This document shows positions 1-5,639 of a stretch of 7,871 nucleotides of DNA, piece by piece. Under the pieces are notes generated by a model, which saw only the letters and a program-made list of their open reading frames with translations, ran no database searches and was not told where the DNA came from. A program made the position numbers and the translations under genes. The stretch comes from an uncultured Eubacteriales bacterium (lineage in GTDB: Bacteria; Bacillota; Clostridia; Oscillospirales; Acutalibacteraceae), in contig CAKSRC010000047.1 of the NCBI GenBank assembly GCA_934486915.1, positions 1-7,871 of the forward strand, in the 5' to 3' direction. Position 1 is the first letter of the stretch; the number at the start of each line of letters is the position of its first letter.

Positions 1-272
1 TCCGTACCGTGTAAAATAACAAAGCCATCGTATATATCATGCCTATCTTTTATATCTCTTGCGATTTTAACCCATTCATCCACTGAAATATACGACGAAT
101 CCAACAATGGATGATATTCAATCAAATCAAACTTGGGCATTTCCTTAAAAGACAGCTCCGGCATTGAATTTAAAACGTCCAATAAATAATTTTCTTTTGG
201 TGCGTAACCATGTTTGGTAGGCTTCATACCAATCGTCCCACCGGTATATATAAGGCATACTTTTTTTTGCAA
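1..272 (-). CDS. ansA: L-asparaginase type I, N-terminal part (runs off the left edge)
   Basis: Cytosolic type I asparaginase (AnsA family), which hydrolyses L-asparagine to aspartate and ammonia. Only the first 90 codons are present; the window edge cuts the gene, so this is not a natural truncation. Seen directly: the protein opens MQKKVCLIYTGGTIGMK, with the family's first catalytic-threonine motif TGGTIG at residues 10-15. Next comes the family-typical stretch PKFDLIEYHPLLDSS (46-60), and the fragment ends in VILHGT (85-90), the start of the second threonine motif HGTD. The only plausible start is TTG at 270-272. It sits 8-10 bases after an AAGGGAAG-like ribosome-binding site, and an in-frame stop lies about 35 bases upstream. 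The gene is separated from serS by a terminator and about 350 bp, so it is probably transcribed independently. The family is clear. Asparagine versus glutamine preference cannot be judged from this part. Confidence 0.9.
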   Translation of the reverse strand, partial: MQKKVCLIYTGGTIGMKPTKHGYAPKENYLLDVLNSMPELSFKEMPKFDLIEYHPLLDSSYISVDEWVKIARDIKDRHDIYDGFVILHGT

Positions 273-309
273 TGTTGCTCTTCCCTTCGAGAATAAGTGT
301 ACTCTTTAT

Positions 310-338
310 ATTTTAGCTTTACCATAATAAAAATGCAA
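310..338 (-). promoter_or_regulatory. Candidate promoter for the asparaginase gene
   Basis: On the minus strand TTGCAT (333-338) is followed after 17 bases by TAAAAT (310-315), placing a transcript start near 303 and a leader of about 30 bases. The -35 is poor (3/6) and the -10 is good (5/6). A perfect TTGACA lies slightly upstream (357-362), but its spaced -10 is weak. Which one is used is unclear. Confidence 0.35.
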
Positions 339-348
339 TAAAAACTTA

Positions 349-360
349 GACATTAATGTC
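349..360. repeat. 12-bp perfect palindrome upstream of the asparaginase gene
   Basis: GACATTAATGTC is self-complementary over all 12 bases. It overlaps a minus-strand TTGACA (357-362) and lies about 80 bp upstream of the TTG start, a suitable place for a repressor or activator dimer. No regulator can be named. Confidence 0.35.
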
Positions 361-440
361 AACATCAAAATCATTTTCAAGTTGCATAATTCTCTTAATT
401 TACGCATAACTCGACTATTGGTAAACTTGACCAAAAATAG

Positions 441-464
441 TTTTCAACATACAAATGTTGAAAA
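441..464. repeat. 10-bp inverted repeat with 4-base loop
   Basis: TTTTCAACAT and ATGTTGAAAA form a perfect inverted repeat around the loop ACAA. Read on the minus strand it is followed by CTATTTTTGG, so it could act as a weak back-up terminator behind serS, or as an operator for the asparaginase gene. A third copy of the arm core, TGTTGAAAA, lies at 570-578. The stem is almost entirely A-T, so a stable RNA hairpin is uncertain. Confidence 0.4.
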
Positions 465-520
465 TGTTTAAAACTTTTTCTTCGTGGATTCATAGACGAA
501 ATTTTTCATATATATTCAAG

Positions 521-554
521 TCAAAAAACCGATCACCACTATATATGGTGATCG
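521..554 (-). terminator. Intrinsic terminator of the parAB-vanZ-serS transcript
   Basis: The stem pairs 530-538 (CGATCACCA) with 546-554 (TGGTGATCG): 9 bp around a 7-base loop. On the minus strand it is followed by GTTTTTTGA. This is a classic hairpin plus U-tract about 70 bases after the serS stop codon, in the right orientation. Confidence 0.8.
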
Positions 555-590
555 ATCCCTATTACCTACTGTTGAAAAGTTTTTATTTGC

Positions 591-621
591 TCTTTATGCA
601 TAATGTCAATATGCATAAAGA
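591..621. repeat. 12-bp perfect inverted repeat just after serS
   Basis: TCTTTATGCATA (591-602) and TATGCATAAAGA (610-621) are exact reverse complements around a 7-base loop, starting 2 bases beyond the serS stop codon. There is no U-tract on the minus strand (the sequence after it is GCAAATAAAAA), so it looks like an mRNA 3'-end-protecting hairpin or an auxiliary to the terminator at 521-554 rather than a terminator itself. Confidence 0.5.
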
Positions 622-623
622 AT

Positions 624-1895
624 TTATCTTATAACATCTACGCCCATATATGGTCTTAAAACCTCAGGAACTGTGACACTGCCGTCTGCATTTTGATAGT
701 TTTCGAGTATCGCTGCAACTGTCCTTCCTACTGCAACACCCGAACCATTCAACGTATGAACGAATTTAGCTTTGTCCTTAATGCTTTCCTTATATCTTAT
801 AGAAGCTCTTCTTGCTTGATAATCTTCAAAGTTTGAGCAGGAAGATATCTCAACATACCTATCGTAAGATGGCATGAATACTTCTATATCATAAGTCTTT
901 GCAGAGCTAAAGCCTAAATCTCCTGTGGATAGGCATACAACTCTATATGGTAATCCTAATTCTTGCAAAACTCTCTCTGCATCTTGGGTTAGTTTTTCGA
1001 GCTCTTGGTATGAATCCTCAGGCTTTACAAACTTAACAAGTTCAACTTTATTGAATTGGTGCTGACGTATTAGACCCCTTGTATCTCTTCCTGCTGAACC
1101 TGCCTCGGCTCTAAAGCAAGCTGAATATGCGCAAAACTTTATTGGAAGATCTTCGCCTTTTAAAATCTCGTTTCTATATAGGTTTGTGACGGGAACCTCT
1201 GCTGTTGGAATCAAGAAATAGTCTTGCCCGTCTAGGTGGAATGCATCCTCTTCAAACTTAGGTAATTGTCCTGTAGCTGTCATGGAATCTCTATTTGCCA
1301 TAAACGGTGGGAAAACCTCAGTATAACCGTTTTGAGTATGCGTATTTAAGTAGAAATTTATTATAGACCTTTCAAGTCTTGCACCTAAATCTTTATAGAA
1401 GTGGAATCTCTTTCCTGTAACCTTAGCAGCCCTTTCAGGATCCAATATTCCTAAATCCTTGCCAAGGTCCCAATGAGCCTTAGGAGTAAAATCAAATTTT
1501 CTTGCTTCTCCCCACCTTCTAATTTCAACATTTTCGCTGTCGTCCTTGCCAATAGGCACATCCTTATTAGGGCAGTTTGGTATTGATAAGATTATATCCC
1601 TTTGCTTGTTCTCAAGGTTTGAAAGATTTGCATTTTCCTTGGCAATCTCGTCAGACAACTTTTTCATTTTTGCCATGATTTCAGTTGTATCCTCGTTTGC
1701 CTTTTTCATTGCAGGTATCTTTTTTGTTGCTTGATTTTGTTCTGCCTTCATGCCCTCAACTTTTTGAGTGATAGCTCTTCTATCCTCGTCGATTTTTAGG
1801 ATTTCGTCGATTTTGGCATCCAAATCCATATTTCGATTTCTCATCGCAAGTTTGATTCTTTCAGGGTCTTTTCTAATCTCTTTAATATCTAACAT
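624..1895 (-). CDS. serS: Seryl-tRNA synthetase
   Basis: Class II aminoacyl-tRNA synthetase that charges tRNA-Ser (and tRNA-Sec where present) with serine in the cytosol. At 423 residues it is full length for bacterial SerRS. Residues about 27-100 are charged and heptad-like, the long antiparallel coiled coil that grips the tRNA-Ser extra arm. The serine-pocket motif TAEVP is at 231-235. Motif 2 starts FRAEAGSAGRDTRG at 261-274 and runs on to the conserved RQHQF. Motif 3 is GVAVGRTVAAILENYQ at 386-401, and EISSCSNFEDYQARR is at 349-363. The ATG at 1893-1895 follows AAGGAG (1903-1908) with 7 bases between. The first 14 bases overlap the end of the VanZ gene, so translation is probably coupled. 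No T-box leader precedes it, so its expression appears tied to the parAB operon unless an internal promoter exists. Confidence 0.97.
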   Translation of the reverse strand: MLDIKEIRKDPERIKLAMRNRNMDLDAKIDEILKIDEDRRAITQKVEGMKAEQNQATKKIPAMKKANEDTTEIMAKMKKLSDEIAKENANLSNLENKQRDIILSIPNCPNKDVPIGKDDSENVEIRRWGEARKFDFTPKAHWDLGKDLGILDPERAAKVTGKRFHFYKDLGARLERSIINFYLNTHTQNGYTEVFPPFMANRDSMTATGQLPKFEEDAFHLDGQDYFLIPTAEVPVTNLYRNEILKGEDLPIKFCAYSACFRAEAGSAGRDTRGLIRQHQFNKVELVKFVKPEDSYQELEKLTQDAERVLQELGLPYRVVCLSTGDLGFSSAKTYDIEVFMPSYDRYVEISSCSNFEDYQARRASIRYKESIKDKAKFVHTLNGSGVAVGRTVAAILENYQNADGSVTVPEVLRPYMGVDVIR

Positions 1896-2352
1896 TTTTT
1901 CTCTCCTTATGATTTTTTACTATTAGTATAATTATATAAACTATCAACATTCCGGTTAATACCCCGGAAAAATCTATTATAACATCCTTAATTTCTCCGC
2001 CCCTGCCGTCTACGAAAAGCTGGATAAATTCATCTATGACCGGGACAATTAATCCCACAAACAATATGTTGAATATATAGTCTTTAACTTTTTCAACACA
2101 AAGGCTTAAAGTTGTTAATAATATAACGCCAAGCCCCATATATTCCGTAAAGTGGGCGATTTTTCTTACTAAATGATGGGTAAATCTAAAACCTATTCCC
2201 AAAGATTGCATTAAGTTATTTGCTTGATCCAAAACTGATAAGCTTAGAACCGCAGACTGCTTCCCTGGAACCAATGAATTTCCCCATAAAAAACATATAT
2301 ATACTGCTGTCAACGCAATAAAAGCTATCCTTATATTCTTATTCTTGGTCAT
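1882..2352 (-). CDS. VanZ-family membrane protein
   Basis: Small integral membrane protein of the VanZ-like family, 156 residues. About four hydrophobic segments are visible, roughly at 8-24, 68-86, 92-112 and 124-147, with a basic tail (KNHKERKNVRY) that should be cytosolic. Family hallmarks are RKIAHFTEYMGLG at 63-75 and DEFIQLFVDGRGGEIKD at 107-123, followed by DFSG. The prototype VanZ is linked to low-level teicoplanin resistance, and many chromosomal members have no known role. Nothing here implies resistance, because no van regulatory or ligase genes are present. The ATG at 2350-2352 starts 2 bases after the parB stop, with a GGGAGAG ribosome-binding site inside parB. The gene overlaps serS by 14 bases, so it belongs to the same transcript. 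Confidence 0.85.
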   Translation of the reverse strand: MTKNKNIRIAFIALTAVYICFLWGNSLVPGKQSAVLSLSVLDQANNLMQSLGIGFRFTHHLVRKIAHFTEYMGLGVILLTTLSLCVEKVKDYIFNILFVGLIVPVIDEFIQLFVDGRGGEIKDVIIDFSGVLTGMLIVYIIILIVKNHKERKNVRY

Positions 2353-2354
2353 AT

Positions 2355-3227
2355 TTATTCTTCTCTCCCAAGTTTTCTTGCAATATCTGCAAGGTCCTCC
2401 TGGCTGTAAAACTCTATTTGCAATATTCCATGATCATCTTTTCCATTACTAACTTTAACCTTGCGGCCTAGATAATCTTTTAAAGATAGCTCTACTTCAT
2501 CAAAAAATGTTGCTCGTTTAACCTTTGGAGCTGAAGACTTACTTTCCTTCTTTTGTAAATTAATTTTCTTAGCCAATTTTTCAGCTTCTCTTACCGAAAG
2601 TTTGTTTTCCATTATATGTTTAGCTAAATTTTCTTTGTCCTCATCATTTTCTAGGGATAATATTGCTCTTGCGTGACCCGCCGTCAAATCATTAGTTTTC
2701 AACATTTCTAATATACTTTGTGGAAGATTTAAAATTCTTAGGGTGTTAGCTATCGCCGAACGTGATTTACCTACTGACTTTGCTACATCCTCTTGAGTAA
2801 AATTATATTCATCCATCAATGTTTTGTAGCCATATGCCTCTTCAATGACTGATAGGTTTTCCCTTTGGAGATTTTCTATTAGCGCAAGCTCCATTACTTC
2901 TTGGTCACTTAACTCTTTTATTACAACGGGCAATTCTGAAAGTCCCGCCATCCTAGAAGCTCTCCAACGTCTTTCTCCTGCTACTATTTGGTATCCTCCG
3001 CCCAAAATAGGACGCACCAAAAGCGGTTGAATTAATCCGTGCTGAGAAATAGAATCTGCAAGTTCTGCTAATGCTTTCTCTTCAAATTCCTTCCTTGGCT
3101 GTGTTCTATTCGGTTCAATTTCGGATATTTTTAGTTTGATGACACTACCTTCGGATTCTATGGTATCGTTATCCATAAAAATTGCGTCTAAGCCTCTTCC
3201 TAATCCACCTTTTTTACTTGAAGCCAT
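2355..3227 (-). CDS. parB: Chromosome-partitioning protein ParB (Spo0J), CTP-dependent parS-binding clamp
   Basis: Binds parS, loads and slides as a CTP-switched clamp, recruits SMC and stimulates ParA ATPase, and so segregates the origin. From the start chosen here it has 290 residues. GLGRGLDAIF (8-17) is the ParA-activating N-terminal peptide. QPRKEF is at 43-48, the CTP-binding GERRWRA at 84-90 and ENLQREN at 118-124. The helix-turn-helix runs from FTQEDVA through GKSRSAIANTLR (143-164), and the dimerisation domain spans about 241-290. At the four positions that separate ParB from Noc it has Arg, Thr, Asn and Gly, which is ParB-like at three. An in-frame ATG 8 codons upstream (3249-3251) has no ribosome-binding site. 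The ATG at 3225-3227 has AAGGAG (3237-3242) 9 bases before it, and that site overlaps the parA stop codon, so I prefer the shorter form. Confidence 0.95.
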   Translation of the reverse strand: MASSKKGGLGRGLDAIFMDNDTIESEGSVIKLKISEIEPNRTQPRKEFEEKALAELADSISQHGLIQPLLVRPILGGGYQIVAGERRWRASRMAGLSELPVVIKELSDQEVMELALIENLQRENLSVIEEAYGYKTLMDEYNFTQEDVAKSVGKSRSAIANTLRILNLPQSILEMLKTNDLTAGHARAILSLENDEDKENLAKHIMENKLSVREAEKLAKKINLQKKESKSSAPKVKRATFFDEVELSLKDYLGRKVKVSNGKDDHGILQIEFYSQEDLADIARKLGREE

Positions 3228-3240
3228 TTTTATTTTCTCC

Positions 3241-4008
3241 TTATTTTCCATTATTTGAATCTATCTCTTTTGCAAGCTCTGCATAAGCTTGAGCACCCTT
3301 TGATGCCTTATCATAATATGCTATGGGTTTTCCAAAACTCGGCGCCTCTGAAAGCTTGACACCCCTGGGTATCACCGTCGAAAATACTTTAGAGGGAAAA
3401 TATTTTTTTACTTCCTCTACAACTTGCTGCGTCAATCTAAGCCTACCGTCATACATAGTAAGAAGTACGCCTTCCATGCCAATGTGTTCGTTATATAGAC
3501 GTTTTACCCTTCTAACTGTATGCATAAGTTGAGACAAGCCCTCCAACGCATAATATTCGCATTGGATTGGGACTAATATGGAGTCGCTTAAACAAAGGGC
3601 ATTGGTTGTGATAAGTCCCAAAGAAGGAGGACAATCTATAAATATGTAGTCATACTTTTCCCTAAAAGCAATAATTGCATTTTTAAGCCTTGCTTCCCTA
3701 TGAGGAAGGTCTACTATCTCTATCTCCGCCCCTGCAAGATTTATGCTTGACGGGATAATATCAAGGTTTTTAAACTCCGTCTTAATAATAGAATCTTCCG
3801 CCTTTGCCTTGCCTATTATAAGCTCATAAGTTGTATTTTTTATATTTCTTCTATTAATCCCCACACCACTTGTGGAATTACCCTGCGGGTCTATATCTAT
3901 CAATAATACTTTTTTATCTCTTATCCCCATTGACGCTGATAAATTCACGGCTGTGGTAGTTTTTCCAACTCCACCCTTTTGGTTAACTATCGCAATTATT
4001 TTTCCCAA
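3241..4008 (-). CDS. parA: Chromosome-partitioning ATPase ParA (Soj)
   Basis: Deviant Walker-type ATPase that binds DNA non-specifically as an ATP dimer. It partners ParB in origin segregation and, as Soj, can modulate DnaA. From the chosen start it has 255 residues. The P-loop KGGVGKTT with the signature lysine is at 11-18, Walker A' DIDPQGN at 38-44 and Walker B YIFIDCPP at 121-128. Basic residues in GRLRL (188-192) and PRGVK (214-218) match the region used for DNA contact. The TTG at 4006-4008 gives the family-typical MGKIIAIVNQKGG and sits about 9 bases after AAAAGGG. An ATG at 4015-4017, three codons earlier, directly abuts that ribosome-binding site with no spacing, so it is less likely. 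The stop codon overlaps the parB ribosome-binding site, so the pair is translationally coupled. Confidence 0.96.
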   Translation of the reverse strand: MGKIIAIVNQKGGVGKTTTAVNLSASMGIRDKKVLLIDIDPQGNSTSGVGINRRNIKNTTYELIIGKAKAEDSIIKTEFKNLDIIPSSINLAGAEIEIVDLPHREARLKNAIIAFREKYDYIFIDCPPSLGLITTNALCLSDSILVPIQCEYYALEGLSQLMHTVRRVKRLYNEHIGMEGVLLTMYDGRLRLTQQVVEEVKKYFPSKVFSTVIPRGVKLSEAPSFGKPIAYYDKASKGAQAYAELAKEIDSNNGK

Positions 4009-4063
4009 TAGCAACATCCCTTTTCTATATATAAACTTTTAAAATACTTTGTGTATAGTGAAT

Positions 4064-4073
4064 ATTATATCAC
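4064..4073 (-). promoter_or_regulatory. Extended -10 promoter of the parA-parB-vanZ-serS operon
   Basis: On the minus strand TGATATAAT is a perfect -10 (4064-4069) with the extended TG motif (4071-4072). The -35 region (TTTTAT, 4087-4092) is poor, which an extended -10 can compensate. This gives a leader of about 50 bases. A 5-bp dyad AGTGA-N8-TCACT (4057-4074) straddles the -10, and the parS at 4130-4145 lies about 57 bp further upstream, so control by a dimeric regulator or by ParB is possible. Confidence 0.6.
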
Positions 4074-4129
4074 TTTTACAAACATAATAAAAGCTTTCAA
4101 CTAACTTTTCACTATTTTATATGTTTGAT

Positions 4130-4145
4130 TGTTTCACGTGAAACA
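4130..4145. promoter_or_regulatory. parS: parS centromere site (intergenic)
   Basis: TGTTTCACGTGAAACA is an exact match to the 16-bp palindromic parS consensus bound by ParB/Spo0J. It lies between parA and the divergent SLOG gene, about 120 bp upstream of parA. Together with the parS copy inside mnmG it marks an origin-proximal partition locus. Confidence 0.95.
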
Positions 4146-4272
4146 TATATTCAATACAAGATTCCCTATAGATTCGATTTTAAAGCAAGCGTTACTTTTT
4201 TAGAGGTTCAGTGGAAGGTAGGATTATATGTCTCTCCATTGACATCTTCACTTTGATTATATAAAACTTTGA
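4146..4272. other. Intergenic stretch between parS and the SLOG promoter, no gene seen
   Basis: AT-rich spacer. A plus-strand TTGACA at 4239-4244 followed by TATAAA (4260-4265, spacing 15) could be a second, weaker promoter for the SLOG gene. No supported coding sequence or structured RNA was seen. Confidence 0.3.
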
Positions 4273-4302
4273 TTGACAATGCACTTATATAAGAGCTATA
4301 CT
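4273..4302 (+). promoter_or_regulatory. Sigma-A-type promoter of the SLOG gene
   Basis: A perfect -35 TTGACA (4273-4278) is followed after 18 bases by TATACT (4297-4302). A second -10-like TATAAT sits at 4303-4308. The ribosome-binding site AAAGGAG (4313-4319) lies 10 bases before the ATG. The gene therefore has its own promoter, independent of the surrounding minus-strand genes. Confidence 0.7.
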
Positions 4303-4329
4303 TATAATAAATAAAGGAGTTGACCTAAC

Positions 4330-4665
4330 ATGAAAGTTGCTATAATTGGATCTAGAAATCTTGATGTTGATATTGAAAAATATATTCCTGAAAACACCAC
4401 CATGATAATCAGCGGCGGAGCCAAAGGAATTGACAGCTTGGCCGAAACCTATGCAAACGAACATAATATCCCAACAATTATTTTTGAACCTGATTATAGC
4501 AAGTATGGCAGAAAAGCTCCTCTTGTTCGAAATCAACTTATCGCCAAAGAGGCCGACATTGTGGTCGCTATTTGGGATGGAAAATCTAAAGGTACAGCCT
4601 ATACGATAAACTATGCCCAAAAAATTGGAAAACGTACATACACCTATGCCATTATGAAAGATTAG
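4330..4665 (+). CDS. Small SLOG/DUF2493-type Rossmann-fold protein
   Basis: The 111-residue protein has the hallmarks of the SLOG superfamily (relatives of DprA, TIR-associated SLOG and LOG/lysine-decarboxylase-like proteins), closest in pattern to DUF2493. It opens MKVAIIGSRN, strand 1 followed by GSR (7-9). The phosphate-binding SGGAKGID is at 28-35, YGRKAPLVRNQLI is at 59-71, and DIVVAIWDGKSKGT (76-89) has the typical DGxSKGT end. These features predict binding of a nucleotide or nucleotide-derived ligand. The ligand, any catalysis and the biological role are unknown. The fold covers the whole protein, with no fused effector domain and no membrane segment. It has its own promoter, a strong ribosome-binding site and a strong terminator, and it is opposite in strand to every neighbour, interrupting the usual noc-parA run. 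Family call firm, function unassigned. Confidence 0.88.
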   Translation: MKVAIIGSRNLDVDIEKYIPENTTMIISGGAKGIDSLAETYANEHNIPTIIFEPDYSKYGRKAPLVRNQLIAKEADIVVAIWDGKSKGTAYTINYAQKIGKRTYTYAIMKD

Positions 4666-4673
4666 ATATATAA

Positions 4674-4724
4674 TAAAAAATTAGCAGCCGTGTCGAGATT
4701 TTAACTCAACACGGCTGCTTTTTA
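4674..4724. terminator. Bidirectional terminator between the SLOG gene and noc
   Basis: AGCAGCCGTGT (4683-4693) pairs with ACACGGCTGCT (4709-4719). A C-A mismatch follows, then three more pairs (GAG with CTC) close a 7-base loop. On the plus strand it is followed by TTTTT (4719-4723), and on the minus strand by AATTTTTTATT. It ends both converging transcripts, the SLOG gene from the left and noc from the right. Confidence 0.9.
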
Positions 4725-4784
4725 AGGGAATAAAATAAGATAAGAATAAGGATAGGTAAATAAAAACTTGTACTCAAATTTTAG

Positions 4785-4802
4785 TTCTCGATTGCTCGAG
4801 AA
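4785..4802. repeat. 7-bp inverted repeat just after noc
   Basis: TTCTCGA and TCGAGAA form a perfect stem around a TTGC loop, 13 bases past the noc stop. There is no U-tract, so it is probably a minor 3'-end hairpin ahead of the main terminator at 4674-4724. Confidence 0.35.
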
Positions 4803-4814
4803 ACCCAAGTCTAT

Positions 4815-5639
4815 TCACGCTAATTTTTTAATAGCGCTTTTCTTTGGGATTTTTACGGTATATTCGAGGAATTGTTCTGATTCTACTTGCTCTGCAATTG
4901 CATCTATCCCCGCATTCCGCATAGTATGGATCGCTTTATCGATCGTATTTATAAATATTCGCACATCCTTTATAATAATGGTTCGATGTGCTGAAGGCAT
5001 ATTCAATTTAACTTGGTCTTCATGTAATATTTTATCTATAAGCTCTTCCGTCTGTTGGACGTTTAGAGAGTTCTTGATTATTTTATCTAATGCTATCTCT
5101 CTATCTTTAGCTTCTTTTAATTTTATTAATGCTCTCGCATGCCTTTCCGTAAGTCCGGCATTTGTTATTTTTGCTCTTTCATCATGGTTAAGTACCAGTA
5201 ATCTCAACTTATTTGCCACTGTAGATTGCTTTTTACCCAACTTTTTAGCAGCTATAGATTGAGTAATCCCCTGCTTTTCGATTAGCTTTTGTATGCCCTC
5301 GGCCTCCTCAAACGGATTCAAATCGCTTCTTTGCAAATTTTCTATCAAAGCGAATATTGCCGATTGTTCATCACTGCATTCTATCAAAATACATGGGACT
5401 TCTTCTAATCCTAATAGCTTTGAAGCTCTAAGTCTTCTTTCTCCTGCTATTAATTCATAGCCTGCACCTGAAACTTTCCTTACGGTAAGTGGTTGTAGTA
5501 TTCCGTTTTCACGTATACTGTCTTTTAAGCTTTCGAGGTCTTCTTGTGTAAATTTTATTCTCGGTTGTGCTTTATTGGGAACAATTTGTAAAATTGGAAT
5601 ATTCTTTACTTTACCGCTATTTTTTTGATCAAAAAACAA
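4815..5639 (-). CDS. noc: Nucleoid occlusion protein Noc (ParB paralogue)
   Basis: ParB-family CTP-binding clamp that in Firmicutes blocks Z-ring assembly over the nucleoid. From the start chosen here it has 274 residues. GERRLRA (66-72) and ENLQRSD (100-106) form the CTP pocket. The helix-turn-helix runs from ITQSIAA through GKKQSTVANKLRLL (125-148), and TERHARAL (164-171) follows. At the four positions that distinguish Noc from ParB it shows Gln138, Lys144, Val149 and Arg166. Three match Noc (Gln, Lys, Lys, Arg); Val replaces the usual Lys. TTG at 5637-5639 follows AGGTGG (5646-5651) with 6 bases between and gives MFFDQKNSGKV. A longer GTG form (5682-5684) would begin upstream of the -10 box, so it should not be in the mRNA. 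The N-terminus is short for the membrane-binding helix known in Bacillus Noc. The gene lies after rsmG, as usual. Confidence 0.9.
   Translation of the reverse strand: MFFDQKNSGKVKNIPILQIVPNKAQPRIKFTQEDLESLKDSIRENGILQPLTVRKVSGAGYELIAGERRLRASKLLGLEEVPCILIECSDEQSAIFALIENLQRSDLNPFEEAEGIQKLIEKQGITQSIAAKKLGKKQSTVANKLRLLVLNHDERAKITNAGLTERHARALIKLKEAKDREIALDKIIKNSLNVQQTEELIDKILHEDQVKLNMPSAHRTIIIKDVRIFINTIDKAIHTMRNAGIDAIAEQVESEQFLEYTVKIPKKSAIKKLA

Larger units (their letters stand above)
365..620. other. AT-rich intergenic stretch between serS and the asparaginase gene
   Basis: Apart from the terminator and dyads listed separately, no coding sequence, RNA gene or mobile-element signature was seen here on either strand. 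A weak 5-bp hairpin (TTCGT 481-485 with ACGAA 496-500) is too small to call. Confidence 0.5.

Noticed and set aside
924..932. DnaA-box-like TGTGGATAG in serS
   Set aside because: One mismatch, single copy, inside a coding region. No cluster of boxes, so no origin in this window.
4199..4280. Tiny minus-strand open frame of about 30 codons (MERHIILPSTEPLKK at its end) between parS and the SLOG gene
   Set aside because: No convincing ribosome-binding site or promoter, no recognised family, and it overlaps the SLOG promoter elements. It could be a gene remnant, but nothing supports that.
4285..4620. 111-codon minus-strand open frame opposite the SLOG gene
   Set aside because: Mirror of the SLOG coding sequence. 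The plus-strand frame has the promoter, ribosome-binding site, family motifs and terminator.
4768..5262. 164-codon plus-strand open frame opposite noc
   Set aside because: It is fully antisense to the well-supported noc gene, has no domain signal, and its hydrophobic composition is what the complement of charged codons would give.
5504..5519. Degenerate parS (TTTTCACGTATACT) inside noc
   Set aside because: Only the CACGT core is shared. The flanks are not palindromic and several conserved positions mismatch.
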